Origin: Phycisphaerae bacterium
GTDB lineage: Bacteria > Planctomycetota > Phycisphaerae > Tepidisphaerales > Tepidisphaeraceae
Assembly: GCA_030448225.1 (NCBI GenBank)
Contig: JAUJNJ010000054.1
Coordinates: 1-50,189, forward strand
Reading direction: 5' to 3'
DNA: 50,189 nucleotides
The stretch's first letter is position 1. Each line of letters begins with the position of its first letter. Below the pieces are notes generated by a model. The model was not told the DNA's origin and did not search any database. It saw nothing but the letters and a program-made list of their open reading frames with translations. The translations under genes and the position numbers were made by a program. Below are positions 39,603 through 48,400 of the stretch, one piece after another.

Positions 39603-40499
39603 ATGAGCGCGCTGAACCCTCGAACTCTGGGCGCACGCGTCGCCGACGTGAACGGCCTGCGCCCTCCACTACGTCGCCGCCGGCCCAAACGATTCGGCGC
39701 GGCCGCCGGTGGTCCTGCTGCACGGGTTCCCCGAGTTCTGGTACGGCTGGCGGCACCAGATCCCGGCGGCCGCGGCCGGATTCCGCGTGATCGTGCCGGA
39801 CATGCGGGGTACAACACTTCGGATAAGCCGGCCGGCGTCGCCAACTACACCGTCGACCACCTCGTCGACGATCTGCTCGCCCTGATCGACCGTGTCGGCG
39901 GCCGGGCCCACGTCGTCGGCCACGACTGGGGCGGCGTCGTCGCGTGGTACGCGGCCATGCGCGCGCCCGGGGAAGATCGCCCGCCTCGCGATCCTCAACG
40001 CCGCCCACCCGGCCGCCTACCTTCGCGAGATCCGCGGCCCGCGGCAGCTCGCGAAGAGCTGGTACGTCTTCATGTTCAAGCTCCCTGGCTGCCGGAAGCG
40101 AGCATCCGCGCGTTCGACTTCCGCGCGGCTGCGCAAACTCTTCCGCCACGAGCCCGCCCGGACCGGCGCGTTCAGCGAGGCCGACATCGAGCAGCACGTC
40201 GGGCGTTTCGCCAACCCGGCGGCATCACCGCGCGCTCAACTACTACCCGCGCCGCCCTCCGCCTCGGCCCGAGCCGCCTGTCTCGGAGCGTCCGGCCCAT
40301 CGCCAACCCCACGCTGCTCCTGTGGGGCATGAAGGACCGCTACATGGTGCCGGAGTCGACGGAAGGACTGGACGCGCTCGTCCCAAACCTGCGCGTCGAG
40401 CGGTTTGAGGGTGCCACGCATTGGATTCAACACGACGAGCCGGAACGCGTGAACGAGATGCTGATCGACTTTCTCTCGCGGGAGGCGGGACGGCGATGA
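39603..40499 (+). CDS. Alpha/beta hydrolase, epoxide hydrolase type, frame-broken
   Basis: About 300 residues. [20 protein letters not shown] has the HGxP oxyanion motif. [35 protein letters not shown] (nucleophile Asp in GHDWGG), a helical cap with KLPWLP-like and [18 protein letters not shown] segments, [15 protein letters not shown] (acid Asp) and [20 protein letters not shown] (catalytic His) follow. Asp as nucleophile with these motifs indicates an epoxide hydrolase rather than a haloalkane dehalogenase, but either is possible. Breaks near 39665, 39705, 39810, 39970, 40085, 40125 and 40225. Its stop overlaps the next start (ATGA). Confidence 0.8.
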   Translation: MSALNPRTLGARVADVNGLRPPLRRRRPKRFGAAAGGPAARVPRVLVRLAAPDPGGRGRIPRDRAGHAGYNTSDKPAGVANYTVDHLVDDLLALIDRVGGRAHVVGHDWGGVVAWYAAMRAPGEDRPPRDPQRRPPGRLPSRDPRPAAAREELVRLHVQAPWLPEASIRAFDFRAAAQTLPPRARPDRRVQRGRHRAARRAFRQPGGITARSTTTRAALRLGPSRLSRSVRPIANPTLLLWGMKDRYMVPESTEGLDALVPNLRVERFEGATHWIQHDEPERVNEMLIDFLSREAGRR

Positions 40500-40931
40500 T
40501 CGACCCCGACGCTGTTCCATCAGTTCCTCACCCACTTCGCGGTGCTCGTCGACGGCACCGAGGCGGCCGGCTTCGCCGTCGACGGCGGGGACGGCGGCGC
40601 TGGGGCGACGCTCCGTCCCCTCGCCCACGTCCGGCCCGACGACAGCACCGCCGAGACGCGGGCGGCCGCGATCAAGGCGTTCGAGCAGATCGTGGAGTCG
40701 TGCGTGGATCTCGGGAAGGACGCCGCGATCCGCGTCTCGGTCCTCGAGGGGAACGAGGGGCCGGGCGACCAATACTGCCTCGTGACGCTGCTCTGGGAAG
40801 GAGAGTCGATCCGCGCGGCCGCCGCCGTCGTCTGCCGCTGCGACTCGCCGGAACAAGCGCACGGACTCGTCGGCGACCTGCGGGTCGGATTGAAGAAGGC
40901 GGCGACGGGCGACTGGAAGCGACCGTTCTGA
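40496..40931 (+). CDS. Unrecognised protein of about 145 residues, one frameshift
   Basis: The ATG overlaps the hydrolase stop, so the two are likely co-transcribed. After one base surplus near 40512 it reads LFHQFLTHFAVLVDGTEAAG, FAVDGGDGG, AAAIKAFEQIVESCVDLGKD, RVSVLEGNEGPGDQYCLVTL and the end LRVGLKKAATGDWKRPF. It looks like a soluble alpha/beta protein with no signal peptide. I do not recognise the family. Confidence 0.5.
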
Positions 40932-41132
40932 CCGATATGGCTGGACGATGAATTTCGCCGCGTAACCCGTTGCGGCGCGCGCGCGCGGCAGCCTCGCGTT
41001 CGACGTACCGCCGCCGGACCGGCGCAGCCCGCGCCGGACTTCGGTGCGGGAGACGGTCGGGCGTCGCACCCGCGGCGACAAAGTGATTTGACGGCGACTG
41101 CCCATTTCCTCGGCAGCGATCCGCTCGTGCCG

Positions 41133-42028
41133 CTACGTCTTCAGCAACTCCGCCACGTACTCCCGCACGCCGTCGTGGCCGCGGCGGAGGGCGGTGGGGT
41201 GCCGTGGCGGTCGAAACTCGATCGCCTTGCGGGTGTCGAACTGGTTCTTCGGGCCGCTCCCCTTGCGGTCGACGATCTCCGCGTTCGAGCCGCTGATCGC
41301 CTTCGCGTGCTCGGCGGCGGTCTGCCAGTACATGTAGCAGTCGACGAGGGTGTAGAACTGCCCGGCCACCGCGGCGTCGCCGACGGCGAGCGTGAGTGCG
41401 TCGGCCACGTCCTGCACGTGCGTGATCTTCCCGCCGGCCGGCGTGTCGATCCGGCGCCGCCGGCGCGGGCGGTGTGAATCAAGTCGTGCCACTGCGACTT
41501 GCGGCGCACGGGATCGACGCCGTACACCGCCCGCCGGCCGCCAGGCGCTGGTGTTGAGGCCGTACTCGGCGTGGTACGACTTCAGGAACGGCTCGATCGA
41601 GGCCTTGTACGCGCCGTACAACCCGCCCGGCCACGTCGGGTGAGCTTCGTCGAGCCTGCGGTCGGGCAGGACCTCGTCGTAGACCGCCACCGAACTGACG
41701 AACAGGAACTGCTCCGCCCCCGCCTGCCGGGCCGCCTCGAGGAGGCGCAGCGACCCCATCGTTGCGGCTCGAAGTGCGTGACCGCGCGACCGCGCGACCG
41801 CGTCCCAGTCGACCGCGTTGTGGATTACCGCCTCCGCGCGCGCCACGAGCCCCGCCAGCGCCCTGCGGGTCGGCGGCGTCTCCCTCCCGAAACTCCGCGA
41901 CGTACGGCTCGATGTGGTCGCGCCGGCTCGTCCCCCGCACGAGCGCGCACCTCATGCCCGGCGGCGTGAAGGGCCTTGGCCGTGTAACTCCCAATGAACC
42001 CGCTGGCGCCGGTGAGTGCTACGAGCAT
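41133..42028 (-). CDS. NAD-dependent epimerase/dehydratase, frame-broken
   Basis: An extended short-chain dehydrogenase of about 300 residues. MLVALTGASGFIGSYTAKAL has the GxxGxxG dinucleotide motif. Then EFREGDAADPQAL, AEAVIHNAVDWD, AEQFLFVSSVAVYDEV (Ser), WPGGLYGAYKASIEPFLKSY (YxxxK catalytic pair), WRPAG, KITHVQDVADALTLAV and FDTRKAIEF. Breaks near 41905, 41770, 41520 and 41455. It probably acts on a nucleotide sugar or similar polyol; the substrate is not evident. The gene starts next to a GGGTGA repeat region. Confidence 0.8.
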
Positions 42029-42050
42029 GGGGGCATTGTAGGAGCGTGAT

Positions 42051-42336
42051 GGGGTGGACGGGTGAAGGGGTGAGCGGGTGACGAGGTGACGGGGTGAAGG
42101 GGTGAGCGGGTGAACGGGTGACGAGGTGAAACATGAAGCGGGTGAGGGCACGGGCGTGGACGTTCGGCCGCTCCTGTGCCTGGTCACCCCTTCACCCCGT
42201 CGCCCGCTCACGCCCGTCACCCCGCTCACCCGCTCCCCGCCCCGTCGCCGCTCACCCCGCTCACCCGCTCACCCCGCTCTCCCGCCCGTCGCCCGCTCAC
42301 CCCACCCGCTCACCGTCGCCCGCTCACCCCGCTCAC
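42051..42336. repeat. GGGTGA-type tandem arm facing its inverse copy
   Basis: The left arm at 42051-42130 is a degenerate tandem of GGGTGAC/GGGTGAG/GGGTGAA units. The right arm at 42183-42336 is the inverse (TCACCCC, GCTCACCC units), nearly twice as long. About 50 non-repeat bases separate them. The right arm ends at the stop codon of the RarD-type gene and the left arm begins about 20 bases from the epimerase start. A transcript of either strand could fold into a long imperfect hairpin. Confidence 0.75.
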
Positions 42337-43287
42337 GTCTCGATCGCCACGCCCGCCGGCGCTGCGGCCGCCACCTCGTCGCGCGGGCGGTTGCGGTATG
42401 AGACGAGCGAGTCGATGGAGTAAAGGAGCAGGGCGGCCCAGATCATCGAGAAGCTGATCGCCTGCGCGTCTTCGTGAACGGCTCGCCGAACGCGAAGACC
42501 GCGAGCAGGAACTGGCAGGTTGGGGCGAGGTACTGGAGGAAGCCCATCGTCGTCAGCCTCAGCCGGCGGGCGCCCGGCGGCGAACATCAATAGCGGTAGG
42601 GCGGTCACCGGGCCGGCCAAAGCAAGTACGACGTGCGTGTTACCGGACATCTGCGTCGTGTGGCCGGAGAAGATGACGTACGCCAGCGCCAGCGCGTGCG
42701 AGTAGGGCGGTCTCCATCGAGAGGCCGACGAGCAGGCCGACCGAGACGGTCTTGCGGAGCAGGCCGTAGACGCCGAACGACACCGCGAGCGTCAGCGCGA
42801 CCCACGGCAGGCGGCCGAGCGCGATCGTCAGCACCGCCACGCCCGCCGCCGCCAGCGCGAGGCTGGCGTACTGGCCCGGCGCAGGCGTTCCTTTAAGAAG
42901 GTCATCCCCAGCAGCACGCTCACGAGCGGGTTGATGAAGTACCCCAGGCTCGCCTGCACCTGTCCGTGCTCGACGGCCCACACGAAGACCACCCAGTTGA
43001 TCGCGATGAGCACACTGCTGCCGCAAAGGCTCAGCAGCGTCGCCCGTGACCGCAGCGCGCCCGCCCGTGCCCCAGCCGCCGGTGAGCTCAGGAGGATCGA
43101 CAGGAACAGGACCGACCAAACCACCCGGTGCGACGACGTCCACCGCCGGCACGTGCCGCACGAGGCGGAAATAAAGCGGGATGACGCCCCAGGACAGGTA
43201 GCCTTCCAGTCCCATCGCCAGCCCGACGCCTGCGGCCGACTTTTGCGGGGCCGGCACGGACGGCTCGGGATCTTGTGTGATCAGCAC
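42333..43287 (-). CDS. rarD: RarD-type EamA permease, frame-broken
   Basis: About 315 residues and ten helices. GLEGYLSWGVIPLYFRLVRH is the RarD signature start. HRVVWSVLFLSILL, SSVLIAINWVVFVWAVEHGQ, VQASLGYFINPLVSVLLGMT and FLKERL, LPWVALTLAVSFGVYGLLRK (TV), TALPLLMFAA, MGFLQYLAPTCQFLLAVFAF and SMIWAALLLYSIDSL match the family. Members are drug/metabolite transporters. GTG at 43287 is likely, with AAGGAG nine bases upstream. Breaks near 43115, 42890, 42705, 42570 and 42470. Confidence 0.85.
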
Positions 43288-43421
43288 GACGTCCCGCTCC
43301 TTCGGTCGGGTGCGAAACGATAGCCGGGCCGACGCGGCGGGCCAATATTCGGCGGCGTTGGTTAACCCACCCCCGAAAACGGCCGACAAGCAGTGAGGCA
43401 CGCCGCATATCCGCGACACGC

Positions 43422-43442
43422 CGCGACAATGTCGTTGTCGCG
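43422..43442. promoter_or_regulatory. Perfect inverted repeat CGCGACAA-TTGTCGCG
   Basis: Eight-base arms with a five-base loop in the gap between divergent genes. A second inverted repeat, ACGTCCG/CGGACGT, follows at 43502-43523. Both sit upstream of the plus-strand gene at 43604 and could be operators or leader hairpins. The rest of 43288-43603 shows no gene. Confidence 0.4.
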
Positions 43443-43603
43443 GTGCGACACGATCTGACCGCCTGAAAAACCGCAAATCCGCGCGATTCGCGCCTGGTTT
43501 GACGTCCGCGTATTATCGGACGTTAGTGAAGAGTCCGCTCTGGCACGGGGTTTACTTTGTCCCCTTCGTACTCGCCGTACGACAGAAGAAAGGACTCTTC
43601 CAG

Positions 43604-44110
43604 ATGATGAACGTCACCCGCACCGCCAGCCGTTACAACAAGGTCGCCTGCCCCGAGCTCGGCGCTGACCCCGATCGCCCGCCACGGCCGCTTCGCCGCC
43701 GAGGCAAGTCGGCCGGTCAGCCCGCCGTCGCCCGCCGCACGAAGCTCCCGCCCGCACGCTGGTGCTGGCCGACGTGGAGCTGAAGCGGATCGAGGACGCG
43801 CTGCTCGACTCGCTGCTCGAGACGCACGTGAACCGCGACAACGCCCTGGACCGCCTGCTGAACGACATGGAGCAGGTCGAGGCGGGCGAGCGCGCCCGGC
43901 CTGGCCGGCGAGGCGTTCGTGCCCGCCGCCGCCCCGTTCGCCACGCCGTCGAAGCGGGCGAAGATCGAGGAGCTGCTCGTCGCGGCCGTCCTGGACAACC
44001 ACCCCAACCGCAACCGCGCCCTTCGACCGCATCTTCGCCGACCTGTCGGCCGAGGACAGGCCGCGATCTACGACATGAGCGTCGACAACGACTTCGACGG
44101 CATGGCCTGA
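43604..44110 (+). CDS. Unrecognised protein of about 165 residues, frame-broken
   Basis: It starts MMNVTRTASRYNKVACPELG. After breaks near 43675 and 43755, TLVLADVELKRIEDALLDSL and LETHVNRDNALDRLLNDMEQ, then RLAGEAFVPAAAPFATPSKR, AKIEELLVAAVLDNHPNRNR, FDRIFADLSAE and the acidic end IYDMSVDNDFDGMA to a TGA at 44108. It is a soluble, helical, charged protein with two similar helix pairs (LLDSLLETHVNRDNALDRLL and LLVAAVLDNHPNRNRAFDRI), which look like an internal duplication. Family unknown. Confidence 0.5.
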
Positions 44111-45184
44111 AGCGCGCGCACCGCCGCCGCCGCCGCAACCGTCGCCACTTAATTCACCACCAGTTGTACCCCGCCGCGGGCCGGCTCGGCGCCTGCGGCG
44201 GACGGGGAACTGGACAACGTGGCCCCGGCCTCGACGCTCGCGTCGACGCGGCCGAGGTCGTCTTCCGGAGGATGAGCCATGCCCGCACGTGGACTTCGAT
44301 CAGGTGAGATGCCCGAACGCCGCGGCCGAGCCGGCGAACGCCCGGCCCGTTTGGAAGCGCGACGCCCGCAGCGGCGGCATAACCTTCCCGGCCCGCGCGG
44401 ACTGGCGGAGCGACGTCATCGACGGCGCCCGCCGCGGCGGTCACGCCCGCTAAGGATCGATGTGACACCTGCGGACGCGCGACGAGACTCGCGCGCGGAC
44501 GCGCGGACGGACCGTGCCCCGAACGGCCGGTCTCGATCCGCGAAGGCGCGAACGAGCACCGCGATCGGCGACGCCTGCAGCCGTGCCCGACTCGTCGCGC
44601 AACACCTAGCCGCTCCGGCCGTACGCCGATCGGGGCGCGGGTCAATACCGCCGCCGCACCGCACGAGCATCGCGACGTGCGGCGACAACCGCATCACCGC
44701 AGGAACGTCGTCGAGTATCCGACGACCGGCGATGTGAGCGAACTCGCGGTGAAGGCGTCGACCGCCGACACCGCAACGAATCATCAACGCCCGGCGCGGC
44801 GCCCCGGCCGATAGGCGGACCGTTGCCGGCGAGGCAAGACCGGCCGCGTGCGCGCCGTACGCCGTGCGGCCGCGAGCAGTTCCGGCCGACCGGGCGGTGC
44901 GCCCGGCCGCACCGAGCACTCGACTGCCGCCGGCACGCGTTGCCCGGCAATCGACCCCGGCGGCCGGGGCGTGCGGACCATGCGGGCGCGGCGGGCCCGA
45001 GCGGCGCGGGCGACGACAGACGTGGCGGGCTTGTTGGAGGGCCACTCCTGTCCCGCTGCGCCCCAGGCCGCCGCGTCCGCGCGTCCGGCGACCGAAGATC
45101 CGGCTCGAACCGGATCACGACATTACGGAGGAGACCGCGCGTCGGCATGCACCACCGCCTGTCCGCCGCACGAGCCCCTCTTGG
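44111..45184. other. Gene-poor kilobase, origin unclear
   Basis: More than 1 kb without a recognisable gene. Short plus-strand patches look translated (DFDQVRCPNAAAEPANARPV with WKRDARSGGITFPARADW ending at about 44452; NVVEYPTTGDVSELAVKAST near 44703), so one or two decayed or badly read genes may be present. No RNase P, tmRNA or SRP core motif was seen. Several short GC palindromes occur near 44840-44920. Confidence 0.35.
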
Positions 45185-45220
45185 CCACCCTCTCCCCGTG
45201 CACTGGGGAGGGTGGTTTTA
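45185..45220 (+). terminator. Terminator-like hairpin
   Basis: CCACCCTCTCCCC and GGGGAGGGTGG form a stem around a short loop, followed by TTTTATT. It also resembles the CCCTC/GAGGG palindromes at 37973 and 38063, so it may be a repeat copy rather than a dedicated terminator. Confidence 0.5.
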
Positions 45221-45334
45221 TTGGTAGAGCAAGAATCGTCCGTCGGCGGCCTCCCGCCTGATGGTCCGTTCAGGCAGCGCTGGCGTCCTCCTTTCCCATC
45301 CATAGAGCTGCGAAAAGTACCGATCCGCGAGCGA

Positions 45335-45418
45335 ATGTCATCCTGAGCACAGCGAAGGATCTCCCGCGGTACTCGCTGGAATTGCGGGAGATCCTTCGCT
45401 GGCGTGCAGGATGACAAT
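45335..45418. repeat. TGTCATCCTGAGC...CAGGATGACA palindromic repeat
   Basis: The left arm at 45335-45367 (ATGTCATCCTGAGC, then AGCGAAGGATCTCCCGC) and the right arm at 45384-45418 (GCGGGAGATCCTTCGCT, then CAGGATGACAAT) pair almost throughout, with a 16-base loop. I recall this type of intergenic repeat from several soil and aquatic phyla. Confidence 0.8.
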
Positions 45419-45714
45419 CTGCTGACCGCGGTACCTTAGACGCCCTTAGGTGGCTCTGGCGGTCGCGTCACTCGCGCCACTCGCGTATCGAACGAACCGC
45501 CTCCCTCATCCCGCCCGCGTCGCCCGACCTCCGCTTCGCCGCGCACCCGCAGCCGGGCGCGATTCCTGTCGCGCCCGCGGACTTCGGTTACAACGTGTTA
45601 AGTGCTTATCCCGACGTGCGAAACGGCGTCGGCAGGGCCGGCGTCGCGTTCGTTCCAGCAGAAATTCCGCGCGCCATGGAAGAAAGCGGGACCCATCGAC
45701 AACAGTACGGGCGA

Positions 45715-46322
45715 ATGGCGGCATCATCGGCGTCGGGCGACGACGGCTTGGCCGTGACGACGACGCGGAGCTGATGAAGCGGTCCGCGGCGGGAGCGAGC
45801 CCCGCGTTCCAGCAACTCGTCGACCGCCACGCACGCTACCTCGGCGGCATCGCCTACTCGCTCTGCGGGCATGCGGCCGACGCCGAGGACCTCGTGCAGG
45901 AGACGTTCGCCGCGCGTCACCTCCACGTTCCGCGGCGAGTCGGCCGTCCGCACCTGGCTCGTCCGCATCCTCGTCAACCGCGCCGGCATGCTCCGGCGCG
46001 ACCGCCGGCGCGGCGGGGTTGATGCGGCTATTCGGCGGCGGCCGTGACGACCACGACCGCGGCGCCCCGGCCAGCCACCGCCAGCGCGCCGGCGGCACCG
46101 ACGCCCGCCTCGACCTCGCCCAGATGCTCCGGGCGCTCTCGCCCGAACACCGGCAGGTGATCGTGCTGGGAACTGGAAGGCATGAGCTACGAGGAGATGG
46201 CCGTCGTGCTGGACGCCCCGCGGGACGGTCGAGTCCCGCCTGCACCGGCGCGGGCCCAACTCCGCGAGCGATACAAGGATTACTTCGCCTGGTACGCCGG
46301 TCGGAAGGAAATGAGGAGTTGA
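45715..46322 (+). CDS. ECF-type RNA polymerase sigma factor, frame-broken
   Basis: About 200 residues. Region 2: AELMKRSAAGASPAFQQLVD, ARYLGGIAYSLCGHAADAED and LVQETF, then TWLVRILVNRAGMLRRDRRR. Region 4: LAQMLRALSPEHRQVIVLRE, LEGMSYEEMAVVLDAP and GTVESRLHRARAQLRERYKD (recognition helix). Breaks near 45760, 45912, 46015-46040 and 46172-46225. The ATG at 45715 is the best start once the first break is repaired. The anti-sigma gene follows after a repeat element, so this is probably an envelope-responsive pair. Confidence 0.83.
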
Positions 46323-46474
46323 ACCACGGAGACACGGAGTCACGGAGAAAAGGCGGGAAGACGCAGGATGAGAACGATTCGACGAACGAATGGAACGGGC
46401 CGGCACAACGCGACGTCTTTGGCTCATGTTCCGTTCGATCTTTCTCTTCTCTGTGTCTCCGTGTCTCTCCATTC
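46323..46474. repeat. CGGAG-family element between sigma and anti-sigma genes
   Basis: The left arm at 46323-46352 (ACCACGGAGACACGGAGTC...) is inverted at 46446-46474 (CTTCTCTGTGTCTCCGTGTC...). Inner segments GAACGAATGGAACGGGCC and GGCTCATGTTCCGTTCGATC also pair imperfectly. The left arm starts directly after the sigma stop codon. If sigma and anti-sigma are one operon, the hairpin lies within the mRNA. Confidence 0.75.
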
Positions 46475-46518
46475 TTCCCGATCTGACAAGGTTCACCCCC
46501 TCCCGTTGAGATTGAGCC

Positions 46519-46984
46519 ATGACCTGCGAACGAGCCGCCGAAGTCCACGCCTACCACGACCGGGAGCTCGACGACCGTCGGCGTGACGTTTTGAGCGCAC
46601 CTGCGGGAATGCCCGGCGTGCTCGGCGTTGTTGGGCAGACCGCGCGGGCTGTCCGGGCTGCTGGCCGAGCGTGCCGCTGCCGGAGATGCCGGTCGCGCGG
46701 CGGGGCGGTACTACGGCGCGTGGAACGGCGCGCGGAGCCGCGGCGTGCTGCGGATGGCGAGCGCGATGACGGCGCTCGCCGCGTCGGTCTTGGTCGGGCC
46801 GCTGTTGCTGCGGCCCGCGGACCCGCCGAGCGTCGAGTCCTCCGCCTCGTCGCAGACGGTCCCGTGGGAGGCCGTCGCGCTGATGCCGCCGGCGGTCGTG
46901 CTGGCCGACGCGGACGGGGGCGACGAGCTCGTGCAGCTCGCGCAGTGGATGGCGGACGACCTGGCAATCGAAGGGCAGCAGTAA
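46519..46984 (+). CDS. Anti-sigma factor with zinc-finger (zf-HC2 type), one frameshift
   Basis: About 155 residues. MTCERAAEVHAYHDRELDDR is the usual zf-HC2 start. After a break near 46597 it reads RHLRECPACSALLGR with the His-x3-Cys-x2-Cys zinc site that contacts ECF sigma factors. A transmembrane segment, SAMTALAASVLVGPLLL, follows at about residues 82-98, then a short outer part ending QWMADDLAIEGQQ. It ends five bases before the next gene. Inferred role: membrane-tethered inhibitor of the sigma factor at 45715. Confidence 0.8.
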
Positions 46985-46988
46985 CGCG

Positions 46989-47633
46989 ATGACGAAGTTC
47001 GTCGTGCTGATCGGGTTCATCGTCTCGTTCTCCGCCGGCCTCGTGATCGGCCGCCAGTGGCGCGCGACCACGACGACGGTTCCCCCCGGCGTGGAGCACA
47101 CCGCCGTCGCCCAAGGCGGGGGCGATGACGACCGCGGCGGCGGGCACGGCCGCGACCGTGACCGTGACCGCGACGGTGGTGATCGTGACGGCGACCGCGA
47201 CCGCGAGCGCGACGGCAACCGCGGGCGCGGCGGGTGGCTCGCGCACGAACTGAAGCTGACCGAGGAACAACAGCAGAAACTCGACAAGATCTGGTCCGAG
47301 ACCGCCCGCAACGGCCGCGGCCGCAGCGAGGAGGCGCGCCGCCAGTACCGCAAGGAGCGCGACGAGGCCATCCAGGCGCTCGTCAGCGAGTCGGCCAAGG
47401 CGGAGTACGACCAGATCCAGCAGACCTACGCCGACCGCATCGAGGCCTTCGAGGACGAGATGCGCAACAGCTACCGCGCCGCCGTGGAGCGGACGAAGGA
47501 AATCCTGACCCCCGAGCAGCGCGCCAAGTACGAGGACCTGCTCAAGCGGCACCGGTGGGGGCCGCCGGGGCCCCGAGATCATCACAAAGGCCGTCGGCCC
47601 GAGGACCGCGCGACGTCCCGGCCGGGCCATTAA
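46989..47633 (+). CDS. Membrane-anchored Spy/CpxP-like (LTxxQ) envelope protein
   Basis: 214 residues. KFVVLIGFIVSFSAGLVIG is one N-terminal transmembrane anchor. An Arg/Asp dipeptide tract (RDRDRDRDGGDRDGDRDRE) follows at about 53-75. The folded part is two long helices with LTEEQQQKLDKIWSE and ILTPEQRAKYEDLLKRHRW, the two LTxxQ-like motifs of the Spy/CpxP/CnrX type. The tail is His/Pro/Arg-rich. The family includes periplasmic chaperones and metal sensors. It follows the anti-sigma gene by four bases, as in CnrY-CnrX pairs. Frame intact. Confidence 0.75.
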   Translation: MTKFVVLIGFIVSFSAGLVIGRQWRATTTTVPPGVEHTAVAQGGGDDDRGGGHGRDRDRDRDGGDRDGDRDRERDGNRGRGGWLAHELKLTEEQQQKLDKIWSETARNGRGRSEEARRQYRKERDEAIQALVSESAKAEYDQIQQTYADRIEAFEDEMRNSYRAAVERTKEILTPEQRAKYEDLLKRHRWGPPGPRDHHKGRRPEDRATSRPGH

Positions 47634-47678
47634 CACGGAACACGCGTCGCGCACACACCCCAGACAGGGAGCAGACAG

Positions 47679-48179
47679 ATGGATCGTCGTACAATCGGTA
47701 TGTTGGTGCTCGCCGCGGCGCTGCTGGCGCCGTCGCTGGCCTTTGCCCAGGAGCGCGAGCGGGGCGAGCGCGGCGGTGACCCGGCGCAGATGCGCCAGCG
47801 GTTCATGGAGCGCTTCCGCGAACAGCTCGGCGCCAGCGAGGAGGAGTGGAAGGTCCTCGAGCCGAAGCTCACGAAGGTCATGACCGCCCAGCGCGACGCC
47901 CGCGGCGGCATGTTCGGCGGCCGTCGCGGCGGGCGACGCGGCGGGGACGACAACGCCGCGCAGGAGAACCAGTCGGCCGTCGAGAAGGCGTCGACGGACC
48001 TGCGCACGACCCTCGAGAACAAGGACGCGCCCGCCGACCAGATCCAGGCGAAGCTCACCGCCCTCCGCGACGCCCGCACGAAGGCCCGCACCGAACTGGA
48101 GGCGGCCCAGAAGGAGCTGAAGGAACTCCTGACCCAGCGGCAGGAAGCGGTGATGGTCACGATGGGCATGCTCGACTAA
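47679..48179 (+). CDS. Secreted coiled-coil protein, second member of the envelope module
   Basis: 166 residues. MDRRTIGMLVLAAALLAPSL followed by AFAQE is a cleavable signal peptide. The mature part is charged and helical: MRQRFMERFREQLGASEEEW, KVLEPKLTKVMTAQRD, a Gly/Arg patch (FGGRRGGRRGG) and two more helices, ending KELLTQRQEAVMVTMGMLD. It resembles Spy-like periplasmic proteins in length and layout, but the LTxxQ motif is only partial. GGGAG precedes the ATG. It lies 45 bases after the previous gene and is probably in the same operon. Confidence 0.65.
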   Translation: MDRRTIGMLVLAAALLAPSLAFAQERERGERGGDPAQMRQRFMERFREQLGASEEEWKVLEPKLTKVMTAQRDARGGMFGGRRGGRRGGDDNAAQENQSAVEKASTDLRTTLENKDAPADQIQAKLTALRDARTKARTELEAAQKELKELLTQRQEAVMVTMGMLD

Positions 48180-48400
48180 AACAGAGGGTTGGCCCCCGGG
48201 CGGGGCGACGGTGGACGCGGGGTGACGAGCCCTCAGCTCGTTACGACCCGCGGCCGCCGGGGCCCCGCCCGGCTGCCGCCCGGTCCGGTCCCGTCGGTCG
48301 ACGCCGGCGGCGGGCCGTTTCAACGCGGGGCGGGCGGGGTCGCTATGGACCTGACCGCCCGCCGCCGGTCCGCAATGGTTTGACCGCGAGGAAGTACGGA

